From the NCBI GenBank assembly GCA_029204225.1, contig CM055092.1, forward strand, positions 99,762,651 through 99,826,650: 64,000 bases of DNA, in the 5' to 3' direction. Under the pieces are notes generated by a model that searched no databases, was not told where the DNA came from, and saw nothing but the letters and a program-made list of their open reading frames with translations. Made by a program: the position numbers and the translations under genes. Source of the stretch: Diphasiastrum complanatum (taxonomy: Eukaryota > Streptophyta > Lycopodiopsida > Lycopodiales > Lycopodiaceae). Every line of letters starts with the position of its first letter. Position 1 is the first letter of the stretch. Positions 1 to 13,640 of this stretch are shown in pieces.

Positions 1-214
1 CCACCAGTAACTAATATTTTCCAATAAAACAATCTAGTGTTAACCCCACCAATCATTGGTTGTTCTTTGTAACCCTGTTAAACATGAAAAGATTTTTAAT
101 TGATGTTAGACTGCTATAAGGAGTGTTTAGAAAGAGCAAAGAACAACACTGAAAAAAATGAAATTATTGTAGGCGCTCTTCTGTGTGCCCTCCTTTGCAC
201 CAATCTGCAAAACA

Positions 215-1464
<1,250 letters not shown>

Positions 1465-1600
1465 CTAATTATAATTAGATCCAGCTAAGTTGTCCTCGTC
1501 CTTGACGTCGCAATCGGACTCATGTGACTACAATGCATGAGATTGAGACTGTAATACCTGCATCCAATGAAGATGGTTCAGTTATTAGAGAAATGTGATG
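1465..1600 (-). pseudogene. C-terminal remnant of CACTA accessory gene (copy C)
   Basis: On the minus strand this segment encodes a short serine/acidic tail (SHESD..VKDEDN) ending in TAG at 1465-1467. It matches the tail of copy A at 1990-2090 (SHESDDHGQDMDDS then a stop), including the flanking nucleotide sequence. I read it as the 3' end of a third copy of the gene described at 1990-3602 and 4025-5674. The rest of this copy is not clear; 1601-1989 shows no other confident homology. Confidence 0.4.
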
Positions 1601-1989
1601 AGAGTGAAAGTCAGACTACATGAATCTGGTGAAGTTAAAGTATATCTTGAAGCAATATATACCTAAGATCTAGAATATCCATCCGAATCAAGGCACAAGG
1701 AAGACTTGAAGTTTGTGAAGAAAGGATTCCCAGAAAATCTAGATCGTGTCAAACAACAGCAGGGAGACTACTAAGAAGCTACAAGCGACTTTAGAGACCT
1801 TCTCACCTTCGAAGTGGTGGCCAAGGTTCTCCCATAGACATCGTTATAACCCTGTCAAATGGCTCCATTCTATCCTAAAATTGGACTACATACAATTGAA
1901 TATCCATGTGGAGGACTTTATAAGTTAAACAAATTATATATATTGATACATGAATGTTTGAATTACAAATATATATCAGAATGAAATGA

Positions 1990-3602
1990 CTAATTATTAG
2001 ATCTAGTTGAATCATCCATGTCCTGGCCATGGTCATCAGACTCATGTGATTGCGATACATGTGACTGGGACTACAATACCTACATGCAACAAAGATGTGT
2101 AAATTTTGTAAGTGATGCTGTTAGAGTGTTGACCAAATGAATGTGGTGAAGTCAAAATATATGTTGAAACCATAATACATACCTCTAAATATTTATCCAA
2201 GTAAATTCTCACTCCTTGTCTTTGACCACTTTACGACAGATTTTTACATGAACCAACAAATCGGTGATTGTAATTTAATTTAAACAAATCCACAAATAAA
2301 ATATGAATTATGACAAAATCAATTTCAACTTATGGGTGAGGAGACTTACGAAATGGGCATGAAAAGAACCTTGGCCACCACTGTCCAGGTGCGAGGGCTC
2401 TACCGTCTCCATTCGCTTCTTAGCTGTCTCTCTTTGTTGCTTGAAACGATCTCGATCTTCTCAAAAAAAATTCTTTGCAAACTTCCAATCGTCTTTGTGC
2501 ACATTATATGGCTCTCACCACATCTCGGATCTCTGATTTGTAGTGGCTCATCATGCTTCCCATGCGTTTTCCCATTCATAATCGGTCACATTCCAAATTA
2601 GGGGAGGAGACTGGAAATTCTCTATACAACTACTCAATGACATAATTCTTTTCCTCATCACTTTGTTTGCAACAGTTCTTAAAAATTTATCTGTTGAAGA
2701 CCACATGCGTGAGTTGCCTCATGCGAGTGATGACGCAACCACCACGGTCATCCTCCACTATGTGCTTCTCCGCATCTATGTCATAGGATGGCAAGACATC
2801 AACTAATGGAGAGGTGGCAAAGGGAGTGTCGATAGGAGTGGGAGAGTTGACTACAATGGGAATGATTTGGGGAGGAGTTTGAAGGCGATCACGAGAGGAG
2901 TGGGGAGGGGTATGAAGAGGAGAAGGTTGGGGAGGAGTTTGAGCAGGAATGTAACCAACAAGGGTTTGAATGGGAGAAGAAGTGGGTGAAGTGGCCTGAC
3001 AAGAGGGATCACGGTGCCATGGAGACCCCATGGGGGGCATGGGTAGTGAAGAAGAAAAAATATGAGGAGAGTGTGTACAGGTGTCAGGATAATCAGGTGT
3101 GACAGATCAAAGTATCACATGCCATCCATGTTGCTTCTTGAGTTAGGGTTTTTCGAAGTAAGAAAGACCTACAACGAGGCCTGCTAGATGGATGTACTGG
3201 ACTCGAGGCTGCATGAAGCATGACATCATTGGCTTCACTGCCACAACAAGAGCCGCTGCTAAGGCGACTTCTCCTATGATCGCTCTTTTTCCGGCCAAAA
3301 TGTTAGGAAGAGGCACTGGAATTAGACTGCGCGGAGGAGGGACTCCCACCAGATAGACCCTCATGAAAGGGAAAAACACCTCGGTCGAAAGATAGTGGGG
3401 ATTGGATCTCCTCATAACGAGAAGATGTGGACAACCTACCTGAACATCGTTCATCCCAACGAGCACGTAGTTTCTCCATGATCCTGCCTGCACACGAGGG
3501 AGACATCCCATCTATATAACTAAGGACCTCATCGTCACTCATGGATGAAAAACGGGATGACCCGCGACTGCGGCTAGATCCATGACTTGTGTCGTGAGAC
3601 AT
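1990..3602 (-). pseudogene. CACTA accessory (TNP1/Ptta-like) gene, degenerate copy A
   Basis: Minus-strand pieces run from an N-terminal Ser/Arg-rich segment starting MSHDTSHGSSRS at 3602, through a Pro/Ser/Thr-rich linker (about 3040-2800), to a conserved block (SYDIDAEKHIVEDD..VITRMRQL, about 2790-2690) and an acidic tail with a stop at 1990-1992. The block resembles the Ptta/En/Spm plant transposase-like family, proteins encoded beside TNP2 in CACTA elements and thought to bind element ends. It is colinear with copy B at 4025-5674. Pieces lie in different frames, so introns, frameshifts or both are present. The family call is by resemblance only and could be wrong; that the two copies share a gene is firmer. 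Confidence 0.45.
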
Positions 3603-4024
3603 TGAGGATACAATTGGGATAATCTCTACAAGCAATAAAATATATTTTCAAAACGTACAACCATGTAGAATTAATTAGTGCAAGAAATAAATTCAAATAA
3701 ATGAGTTAAGGATTTAGAGTAGAACAAAAAAAGTGATTCTTGCATTCAACCATAGTTGAATATATTACAATACACCACAATAATCACACATTAACCACAA
3801 TAGTTACACTTTATAATAAATAAATTTATCATTTCTACATGGATTTAGGGCTAAATACATTTCAATTACATGACTAGTAAAGGTTCAATATTATATAATA
3901 ACTAGCTGCATCGAAAGATGGTTGGCAAATGTATGAATAAAAACAATAGATGTAAAAACATGTACACAAGTGTCTGTAACACGGAAAGGCTAGATATCGA
4001 GCCAAAATACTAGCTAGACCTATC
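3603..4024. other. spacer between the two accessory-gene copies
   Basis: AT-rich and without a supported gene. It separates the 5' end of copy A from the 3' end of copy B, as expected for a head-to-tail pair. Confidence 0.4.
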
Positions 4025-5674
4025 CTATTCCTCCTCATCATCTCCGCCACATGAATTAGTCTTTCGAACAATCGTATGGGAGTGGGAGAAAATAACAAGT
4101 TTAAAGAACATAAAATGCATTTGATGTCGTACCTGAGAAGCAGCATCCCAGTTTATACGCATGCCTTGCCTCTCCAATAACTCAAGTACTGCCTGCGTAC
4201 CGTGAGAATATGCATACATGTACTTGTCATGTGTAGGAGAATGCCCCACGGCGGCCGGCTGCACAAACATTCCAAATTTTGATCATATAAAGAGAGCATT
4301 TTATTCCAAGAGTAAAAAAAAAATCAATCAATAGTTAAACTACACAAATGGGTATAGGATAGACTTACAAGGTGGGCTTAAAAATATCCCTCACCGCACT
4401 GCCCAAGTGAGAAGGCCCCATGGTCTCTAGTCGGACTCTGGCTACCTCTCGTTACTGTCTGAAGTGTTTTGAATCATCTCGATATTCTTTCTTCGCATGC
4501 TTCCAGTCCTCTTTCTCCACGTGGGAAGGCCTGCCTCTTTCGGCTTTCACTGCACCTGGATCTCCGATTTGTGGTGGCTCATCACAGCTCCCATGTAGCT
4601 CCTCATCCATTTCCATGCGCATTCCATGCCTTAAGATGACACAAGGAACTCACTTCACAGCTGGTCAATGACATGATTTTTGCGGTCATTGCTGACATCG
4701 CACCAGTCATGAAAAATGTCTCTAAGAAAGTGGATATACATGAGCTCCCTCATGCGTGAGATGACCCTCTTACCATGGTTATTCTCAATGATGTGACCAT
4801 CCTTGTCTATGTCATATGATGACGGGATGGCAGCTGGTGGCGATGTGGCCATGGGAGTGTCTAAGGGGGTGGCCTCTGGTAGGGGAGATGTGGCCCTGGG
4901 AGTGTCTGCGGGGTGGCCCCAGGTGTGGGAGATACCCCGCCGATGGAAGAATACTGCTGTTGTGGGGTGTATGTAGTGTATGTGGGGGGGGGGGGTACCG
5001 AGGGGGGAATAGCCAACGAGGGGTGGGAGAATATGGAGGGGGGGACTGGAGGGAAGTGGGCTAAAAACCCCATGGTGAAATGTGACTCCATGGAGGATAG
5101 TTGGAAGGACAAAATTCAATGGTAGTGGGTCTAGAGGGAGGTAAAATGTAAGGGGTGAAAGTGGGCGTACCGAGAATCTGAGGTGTGACAAATGCAGGAG
5201 TCTTGGTATTGTGTGATGTACACTTCCTAGGTCAGTGTATCTCGAAGTAAGGACCCCCCATGACAAGATGTGCTACACGAACGTGCGTAGGACTCATACC
5301 ACATCAGGGATATCAGGGTCATTGCCACATCCTCCACAACAGGAGACACCGAGGTGGCTCCTCCTCCTCTCCTGAGAGTGTCAAGAGGAAGCACTGGCAA
5401 TAGCGCCATGGGTGGGGGTGCAACGCTCATCAGAGTGACCCTCACGGAAAGGGGAAACATGTGACTGGTCTACACGAAAAGTCGACTTAATCTCCTGAGT
5501 CAATGATGTGTACTCAACCAATCGAGAGGAGCTACGAGCCTCGTGTCGCCCTCAATTGTTATAAGACCCTATCTTACTGCGAGGAAGGCAACTGATCAAG
5601 GTAGCTAATGAGATCACTCTCACTCACCCGCGACTATGGCCTAACGTCTAACTAGGGGATCCATCATTTGACAT
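4025..5674 (-). pseudogene. CACTA accessory (TNP1/Ptta-like) gene, degenerate copy B
   Basis: Starts at MSNDGSPS (ATG complement at 5672-5674). The order matches copy A: a Ser-rich N terminus with early stops, an FREGHSDE segment matching FHEGLSGG of copy A, a Pro/His-rich linker, then the conserved block SYDIDKDGHIIENN..VISRMRELMYIHF..W.DV (about 4830-4660). Further on are EDWKHAKKEYRDDSKHF, a PTHDKYMYAYSHGTQAV segment (4260-4160) and, after a likely GT donor following CAG near 4135, an acidic tail ending EEE-stop at 4025. The PTHD..SHGTQAV piece resembles the Ptta/En/Spm pattern better than anything in copy A. Broken by stops and frame changes. Confidence 0.5.
4984..4995. repeat. G12 homopolymer
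   Basis: Twelve consecutive G within the Pro-rich linker of accessory-gene copy B. A likely site of slippage and of assembly error. Confidence 0.9.
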
Positions 5675-5762
5675 AATGGGTGCAATAGAATAAGAGGGAT
5701 AAATACTGCAGACAACCAAGAGGAGTCTCAAAAATAGTAAAAAAATAACATCATCATGTCCA

Positions 5763-5786
5763 TCTCTCTCTCTCTCTCTCTCTCTC
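5763..5786. repeat. (TC)n microsatellite
   Basis: About 24 bp of TC dinucleotide just upstream of accessory-gene copy B. Confidence 0.9.
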
Positions 5787-6037
5787 ATCCCGTGGGCTAA
5801 AAAAATTAGATTTTTGTGAAATGGATGCCAAAGCTTTTATGTATACTGACTCATAGCTACAACGTCAATACCAATACATATATTGTCCTTCACGACCATT
5901 TCACGTTCAAGGAACAATAATGATCCAAATTGAACCACATTGAGAAATAGACATCAATAAGAGACTCACTGGCCCCACAAATGACTCATATGTAACAAGG
6001 GGGTGTCTCTTAAATGAAGACATGAAGGAGGACAATG

Positions 6038-6268
6038 CTGTGTAGGCCCATGGCAGTCCATGAACCTTGTGGTTCGTAGCATCGAAGAGAGAAAATGATG
6101 CTGCTACTTCGAACTCAACACTTCAAAGTGGTTAAATGTGGACACTTGTTTGAATCCAAATGAACTCATGCAACCTTTTAGAGTTATTGAGTTTGAAGTA
6201 GCAGATACACTTTTCTCATTTCGATGTGGTGAACCATGAGGTTCAAGGACACCAATGACCTGCACACC
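6038..6268. repeat. fold-back inverted repeat, about 88-bp arms
   Basis: Arm 1 (6038-6124) and the reverse complement of arm 2 (6181-6268) align by eye over about 88 bp at roughly 75-80% identity with a single one-base gap. The loop is about 57 bp. Conserved stretches include CTGCTACTTC and ATCGAA. A transcript would form a long imperfect hairpin. It could be a MITE, a young inverted duplication, or a small-RNA precursor. No terminal target duplication was identified. Confidence 0.75.
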
Positions 6269-6502
6269 ATATGCCTCGTTGGTGTTGTCATTTTTAGGCA
6301 AGACACCCAATCGGCACAGAAAACTCGATTTTAGAGCCAATTAGCCCACTTTGCATCCTCAATGGATTCATGTCATCATTAATATTGTTAGGGTTATGGT
6401 TTGTGGTTAATTGGAGATGGAAAAATGATTTATATGTTGGTATTGCCCTCATAACTTTGACTCAATACCTATAAAAGCTCAAACTATGCTACAGGTTCCA
6501 CA

Positions 6503-6522
6503 CATGCACACACACACACACA
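6503..6522. repeat. (CA)n microsatellite
   Basis: A short ACACAC run in non-coding sequence. Confidence 0.7.
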
Positions 6523-6529
6523 TGAATAA

Positions 6530-7617
6530 ATTAAGATCCGACAAATCAGGGTAGCATGAACTGGTAAACATGAAACATAAACGAATGACATCACACATGC
6601 ACACACGCCCTAAAATCTAAAATATAAACACACATGAGGAGAAAAAAAAGAAAGATCATAGGAGAGTGCTAATCAAAACTCCCAAACTATACGATTATAT
6701 CCTATTCTAGAATGTCACCACATGCTCCCTCCCTATGGAGTTTGGGCTTTCTTGTGAAACTTATCGTCCAACAAGAAACATTTGAACCACGTCTTTAATG
6801 GAAGAAAACAAGAGCTACACACCTTCCTAGAATTGGGAGTATTGGTTACCTTTAACTCTTTCGTGATCTCTCTCTCTCTGTGTCTCTCTCTACAAAACGT
6901 GCATCTACAACAAAAGATGGGAGATAAATATTTATGTAAAAGTTTATGAGCAGAGGTATATAATCTTGCATCTATGAGCTGGTAACAATCTAGCATATAA
7001 TCTATTTATGATATGAAAAAAATGTATGAGTAGAGGTCAAAATGGACATCAGAATAATAGATGGTATATTGCCTTAAACAGATCCACATATTCTGAGGTT
7101 TGTTCCACCCTCCATTGATTCCCACCCAACTTACCAACAAATTTATAAATAGAAGTACAGATTTCTTTCCAGGATGTGCAGATCTGTTTCCATAAATCCT
7201 AATGTAAATTAAATTGAATGTAGTCATACACTACAGAATGTGCATCTACAACAAAATATGGGAGATAAACATTTCTGTAAAAATTTATGAGCAGAGGTAT
7301 ATAATCTAGCATTTAAGAGCTGGTAACAATCTAGCATATAATATGGCTATGAATTGTAACAAATGTATGAGAAGAGGTATGAGAAAAAAAAAAGATTATA
7401 GAAGAGTGCTTACCTAAACTCTTGAACCGTACCATTATATCCTATTCCAGAATGTCACCACATGCTCCCTCCCTACGCCGTTTGGACTTTCTTGTGGAAC
7501 TAATCATCCAACAACAAATATTTGAACCATGTCTTTAACGAAAGAAAACAAGGGCTACACACCTTCCTAGAATTGAGAGTGTTGATTATCTTTAACTCTC
7601 TCTCTCTCTCTCTCTCT

Positions 7618-7662
<45 letters not shown>

Positions 7663-8040
7663 ATCTCCCTGTCCCTCGCTCTCTATTTCTAAGCATGAAA
7701 CATAACCAATACACAACACATAAATTATGATCATGCCTGTTAAGATAACATGAATAAATTAAGATCCTACAAATCAGAGTAGCATGAACTAGTAAGCATG
7801 AAACATAAATCAAGATACTACGAATTAGCTTACCATGGAATATTAATCATGAAACATGAATGAATGGGATCACACACGCACACGGACACACACACCCTAA
7901 ACCCTAAAACCTAAACACACATAAGGAGAAAAAAAAAAAGATCATAGTAGAGTGCTAACCTAAACTCCCGAACTGTACAGTTATATCCTATTCTAGAATG
8001 TCACCACATGCCCCCTCCCTATGGCGTTTGGGCTTTCTAT
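6530..8040. repeat. local family of shuffled duplicated blocks
   Basis: Three block types recur. Block Y contains GAATGTCACCACATGC and occurs near 6710, 7450 and 7998. Block Z contains GTGCATCTACAACAAAA and occurs near 6899 and 7241. Block X contains AGCATGAACT and AAACATAAA and occurs near 6550 and 7780. Copies differ by scattered substitutions and by CT tracts of different length. No coding sequence is supported. Near 7896 two CCCTAAA telomere-type units sit inside block X. Confidence 0.7.
7596..7658. repeat. compound (TC)n-(C)n-(TC)n microsatellite
   Basis: Two TC runs separated by a run of about ten C, placed at the end of one local repeat block where the sister block carries only a short TC tract. 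Confidence 0.9.
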
Positions 8041-8700
8041 TGGCGAGAACTTTGACTGTAATGAAGGTCACGTACAAAGATCTAAAAGCAAAGAAGAATT
8101 GATCAAAAACACCTTGAACTCCTCAATGACGTACTCTTTTGCAATTGATTGTACAAAATTGAATTAGAATCTTATCCTACAGATCCCTATTGTTCTCATT
8201 AGTTTAGAAGAATTTAATGTTGAACTCTTTAACACCCCCCCCCCCTTCGTGCAACCCCTCAATTGGACACAGGGAAGTACAGCAATATGCAAATCTCAGT
8301 TTTCATTGGTTTGGAATAATTGAAGAGTGAAGCTAGCCATGTAATGATGCACGTAGGCATGCTTCGTATATTTGGGCGTAATCTGATCCATGCCTATTTG
8401 CATCAGTTACAAGCCTGGCCTCGCTCTTCACAAGATTGCAGTTGGCCTTGTCACAAACCAATGAGCATGGATCACAAAATTGCAGTTGGCCTTGTGACAA
8501 ATTTATCTAAATGAGTAGGGATTTTATTAGAATGATCTTAAATTTGGTTTAATTTATCTTGTAACTGTATTGCTAATTTCGAGAGACTAGTTATTATATA
8601 CATGTCTTTTATTCGTCTCAATGCATTTATGTAGTTTGTTTTATGTATTGCTAATCATTTCTAATTTTGTGTTCCATCCACTGTCAACTACCAAGGTGCA
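8041..8700. other. no gene seen; poly-C tract
   Basis: Contains a run of about 13 C at 8234-8246 and two copies of a TTGCAGTTGGCCTTGT motif near 8435 and 8480. No recognisable coding sequence. Confidence 0.5.
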
Positions 8701-8965
8701 CCAATGCAAATGGCAAGTTCACATTCCTCATCTTCAAATGATGAGGCAGGACCATCACATATAGGATCAGAGGCCTGGTTACACTAGAGAATATCATGCC
8801 CATGTGCATGATGTAAGTATGCACTGCGACGAGAATGACGTACCACTATATCACATGTTCGCATGTATGGTTAGATTGAGAGGAAGTCATTATTTGTGTG
8901 GACAGAGGTCGGTTCTTTGGTGAGCTCTACTTTGCAAAGCTCTTTGTATTTCGAAAAAAACATGA

Positions 8966-11900
8966 TTGCACGTTCCTTTTCCATGTATGTTGTTTGGCAC
9001 CCATTCTGATTGGAAGAATATTTTGTTATTCTTGATTGTTTTTGCACTTGTATTGTGTAGGATGATGACTCACACTCACATGACTATCGAAGAATTCAGC
9101 CTGATGTTGCCAGGCAATCCGCAAGATTCCGACGAGCAAACGCACGAGAGCCACTACTTTCCTCGCATACACCACCGTGGACTTGCACGAAGATATGTCC
9201 CGAGGAGACACAACACACGAGGATGTGCCATTCACTTCGCATGATCACGAGGGGGACATGGATGACATGATGAATGCATTCTTCACAAGCCCACCCAAGG
9301 CCACATTGACAAGGGAAGAAGAGATGATGGGTGGCTTGGCATCTACTCCTTTGTACAAGGGTGCAGAAATGTCAAAGTTGCAAGCTTGTTTGCTACTTTT
9401 GAACTTGCAAACTAAGTATGAATGGTCGGATGCAAGCGTCATGGAGTTGTTTGGATAAGTTTGTTTCCTTCATGTGTGTTATAGAAAAATTGCTCTAATC
9501 TCATTTAATTTTTAGTTCATGCATTGCACGAAACTATATATAACTAATTACATAAATATATATTTTGTCGTAGTTTGCTCAGGGAAATGTTGCCCCCAAA
9601 TAACACCATGGCGGCGTCTTGACAAGAAGCCAAGAAAATGTTATCTGTGGTCGACATGGATTACGATGAGTTTGAGGAGGCAAACACGTGTCCACGTTGT
9701 GGGGAACACCGCTATAGGCAAGATTTACAAGGAGCGACCATACCCGCCAAGGTGGTAAGACATTTTCCAATCATACCCAAGATACACCACATGTTTAACT
9801 ATAATTCCATCGTGGAGCTAATGACATGGCATTCAAGCAATGTTCATCTGACGATACTATGAGGATCCCTGCTGATTCTCCAACATGGAAGCACATGGAT
9901 GCTACCTGGCATGAGTTTAGGGATGACCCTCGCCATTTGCATTTTGAGTTGGCCATGGATGGTCAGAATCCATTCGGTTTGCACTCCACATCATGGTCCA
10001 CTTGGCCGGTTGTCCTTGTAAACTACAACATCCCCCCTTGGCTAAGTATAAAGAAGGTGTGAAAATTTGCAAAATAGGACCAAGAATGGATCCTAATCTG
10101 ATCCACAAGAGGGATTGGATGTTAGATATACTTGATCTATCAATCCACACAAGATTTAGATCAATCTAGATCAATTCTAGGCATCAAAATCTAACAAGAA
10201 CAATCATTAATGAAGGTAAATGTACTTGCTGGTTTCACACGTGTGAAAACCTGTCAGAGTATAGACTCCAACCTGAAAACAAAGTACACTATGATAGAAA
10301 CTCAAAACATTCAAAACAAACGAAGACGAATGGAGAGATTGACACAAAATTGCTTCCAAAATCAAGATTGATGTTTCATATTGATTATGGCCAAATATGC
10401 CTCTATATATACACTTCTTGGAGCTCGAGGTACTGATCATGCATCAAATCTCACATGTGTGAGGATGCTTTGTCATATGGTGAATCATCATGCAACATTG
10501 ACAGTTGGATCAAACTTTCTATTTTTGAGCATTTTTGGTCCAATTTCTTACTATATAGAGATCTACTTGGAAATCTTCTAGAAGTCAAAACTCGCCTACT
10601 TCAGCTTATTCCACACATGTGAGCTGTCCTCTACACATGGGATGTGACAACTGACCTAAGGATGTGGCTCATGCAATCAATAGATTGATGCCATGTGTCA
10701 TATGTCTAGAAAACTAGTTTTTGGCCTTTTTAGCCACTAGAACTTGAATTAAATCATATGTACAACCTATATGATTATGGTACAGGGCCTTGACCAAGCA
10801 TTATTTTTGCATTTTTCACAAGGGGCACCTAATGCTAACCCTTATTATCCCAAAAAAATTCAAGGTAAAAAATATGGACGTGTATATGGCTCCCTTGATT
10901 GATGAGCTAAAGACTCTATGGCAAGGAGTTCAAGTGAGCGATATATCAAGACCATTGAGACAAAGAGATTTTGTGGTAAAGGACATCTTGATGTGGATGA
11001 TGCACGACTTTCTTGGATATGGGGAATGTTCAAGTGAAATGTCCTTGCTATTGGTTTGATTCATGCTATTATATAAAATTTTATGTGCATCCACAAATTT
11101 ACTTTCAATTCGAATATTTGAGCCATGATTAACTAGGTTGTTTTGTCTCAATGTAGGGCTCCAAACTAGTGGTTACAGTGTGTGCCCCGTTGGTGGCGAG
11201 TATTTGCAAGCACGTCACTCACAACATCTACAAAAGATGGTTTATGAGGGCCACACTCGACACCTTCCACCCGATCACCCTATGCATGATGGGCTTGTTG
11301 GTCAACGTCCTCATTCCATACAATACATATTTGGGCCAATTAATGGTACATGTCATTTATTTATTTTATGATTACTCTCTTTATATTTCTTCTAACGATA
11401 TATAATCTGCATTAAATGTGTGTGCTTGTTTGTTAATATTGTAGGCAAGTGATTGGTTTCATATTTGGAGATCCAATCAACATCTAGGGTGACTCCCTCT
11501 CGGCATGAAGAGGCTATCGATATTTCATGAACTCCCATATTAGGAAGAATTGTTGATAAACCATCTTTTGGACCCGATGCACATATGTAAGAATGTCGGG
11601 AGCACGATTTGGGAGAACTTGACCGGGTCAAAAGATAAAAAAGATGCACGAAATGACTTGAAAGAAGTGGGAAAGATGGCCAATTTATGGCCACAAACGG
11701 TAGGGACTTCGATTATCCTACCAAAGGCCCAATGGATCTTCTTGAGGAGAGAAGAGACGATTGTAAAGAGGGCAATAGCCTCTTTTCAAACTCCGACAAG
11801 ATACATGCGATGCCTAAAGGGTGCCTTCACAAGGGACAACAAGCTAAGTGGACTAAAGTCTCATGACTGGCATAAATTTTTACAGGTTGGCATGGCATGT

Positions 11901-12370
11901 TTTTTGACTTTTCTTCCACCTCAACATTGTCGATTACATTTTATAGCATGTCTTGTGATTTCATGATGATCCCATTGCACATACATGTATCTCAATGATC
12001 ATGACCAAATTGTTTTTGTGCATGCAGTTTGTGCTTCCCTTGGTGTTGAGTGAGTTCTTGACAGAGGAGTTAAGGAGTGCAACCTACAAAATCAGTGGTT
12101 TGGTGAGGTACGATGAATGCACTTGCGATTCACGTCATTTTTTCTTGGGGTGATTCAAGATGATGATCTTACTAACGCGCATATCATTGTTGTTTCTCTT
12201 TCTTATGAAAATACATTTCATCCAAAGAGATACCGTTGGCATCCATTGAGACAACAAGACAAAGCTCCATCGAGGCAGTGTGTTTGATTGAGAAGCACTT
12301 TCTCACATCCATTCTCACCATTCAAATGCATCTCATTCTGCAAGTGGTAGATAAAGTGGCCATTGTAGCC
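8966..12370 (+). pseudogene. CACTA (En/Spm) TNP2-type transposase, broken, multi-exon
   Basis: Successive segments match the TNP2 transposase family (Transposase_21 type), which cuts and rejoins CACTA element ends. 9177-9458: acidic start and TPLYKGAEMSKLQACLLLLN. 9574-9860: a CPRCGEHRY zinc motif, then IPAKVVRHFPIIPKIHHMF. After a frame change, 9826-10060: IPADSPTWKHMD, MDGQNPFG, WPVVLVNYNIPPW. 10790-11058: NMDVYMAPLIDELKTLW and DILMWMMHDFLGYGE. 11155-11330: YSVCPVGGEYL, YEGHTRHLPPDHPM. 11470-11890: LLINHLLDPMHICKNV, ARNDLKEV, LSGLKSHDWHKFLQ. 12030-12360: LPLVLSEFLTEELR, then IEAVCLIEKHFLTSIL. Several exon boundaries look like GT-AG introns. Stops (for example TGA near 9620), frameshifts and an insertion at about 10058 inactivate it. 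The C-terminal DUF4218/DUF4216-like end is missing after 12370. 8700-8965 may hold decayed upstream sequence. Confidence 0.85.
10058..10785. mobile_element. insertion inside the TNP2 transposase
   Basis: Transposase homology stops at PPWLSIKK (about 10057) and resumes at YFCIFHKGHLMLTLIIP (about 10799). The approximately 730 bp between is non-coding. It starts TGTGAAAAT and carries the perfect palindrome TTTCACACGTGTGAAA at 10233-10248 and further CACATGTG sites. TG at the start suggests an LTR-like element, but no convincing target duplication or CA end was found. Alternatively it is intron, with donor GTGTGA and acceptor TACAG near 10784. Its right part (about 10330-10795) resembles 12400-12775. 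Confidence 0.4.
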
Positions 12371-13085
12371 TCTACAGATCCGTCAAAATGCATGCAAAGA
12401 GAGAGATTGATGCAAAATCCTCAAAATGTCCTGAAATTGTTTCTACCAAATGAAATTCAAAAGGGAGTATATACAAAAAGCTTAAGGCTTGGACTGAGCT
12501 TACCTGTTTTACACATGTGGGTCAGTACATTTACTAGTCCCTTGGCTCCTCCTAAAGTCTCATAGAAATCTATTGCCATCCAATCAAATTTAGCCTCTGA
12601 AAAATAGCTAGAGTCTAGGAAAATGCATTCTAACATAAAAACCTTTACTATTTGCCTTAATGGCTATTGAGATTGTGCACAAGCTACTTTATGCCTATGA
12701 TTCACACATGTGAATAGGCCCCACATGTTTGGAATGAAATTATGTACATAAATTTTGGCCTTAATCAAGCTATATTTCTCACAAGAACACATAATCTATA
12801 TCGAAATCATCTTCAATATTCTCAAACAAGAAAAGTTATATGTTAATGCCATTATTTGAAATACAATTTTTTTTAAAAAAATCAAAACTTTCAAGTCACA
12901 AGCTAATTTTTATAGCCATTTCAAAGGCTCTGTGAATATAGACAACATACCTTTCTGGTAGGACAACTTGTTGGTATTCACCTAAAGGAAAAACAATTCG
13001 TGGTCAAATGAGCACAACTTGATAGGTTTTTGTTGACAGATTTTCTCTACTCACCTCTTCTTGCTTATAGGTTGAGTTTGTGCTC
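12371..13085. other. non-coding sequence related to the 10.3-10.8 kb insertion
   Basis: After the transposase ends, the sequence resembles the right part of the 10058-10785 insertion in order and motifs: GATTGA near 12403, ACACATGTG near 12515, TTCACACATGTGAA near 12704 and GGCCTTAATCAAGC near 12758. No gene seen. Confidence 0.35.
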
Positions 13086-13089
13086 TGTC

Positions 13090-13640
13090 TGTCAGCAAAA
13101 ACTGTGGGCACTTGTTTAGATTATCTTCTTGTTTTAGAGCCCAAGCTCAAACAGAGGAGACTGGCTATCATTGTAGTATTTTGTCCTGCATGTCGGAGGA
13201 CACTCAGGGTCGTTCTCTCTTGAAAGCACTCACACTCAAATAGAGATGCAAGCCATGAACATTAATTTATAGATCAGCATGCAGCCCAAATGAACGTTCA
13301 ACAGTTTCTACAACTACCTATTCTAAAAACGAGTTACACATCCTAAACATTCTACAACCAAGCACACCTGCATTAGTCCCCAGATGCTAAACAAGAAACT
13401 AACCTACAACATCTTGGAAGTCCAAGAATAAAGAAACCAACCAGTCTTTTGATTCTTGGACATCCCAAGATCATAAAGAACAAGGTTGTAAGAAGATATG
13501 CAAGAACTACACCACAAACCCAACCTATTTAGTTTACCTGAATGTCGATTCCTACATTAATCCACAAACAAGAAATGAAAACTAATCCACTCTAGCAAAG
13601 CAAAAAATCTAATCCACTCTAGGATCCACAACCACGCACA
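13090..13640 (-). mobile_element. LTR-like repeat, minus orientation
   Basis: The reverse complement matches 57390-57830 and, in part, 54340-54560. Shared stretches include TAGAGTGGATTAG, TTGTTTGTGGATTAATGTAGGAA, AGTAAACTAAATAGG and GTTCATTTGGGCTACATGC. In the plus-strand copies it directly follows Copia pol sequence, which is where a 3' LTR would lie. Here it stands apart from any pol, so it may be a solo or truncated LTR. Clean TG...CA ends were not found. Confidence 0.55.

Noticed and set aside
7896-7915. Interstitial telomere repeat
   Set aside because: Only two CCCTAAA units followed by variants; too short to interpret beyond coincidence or a telo-box.
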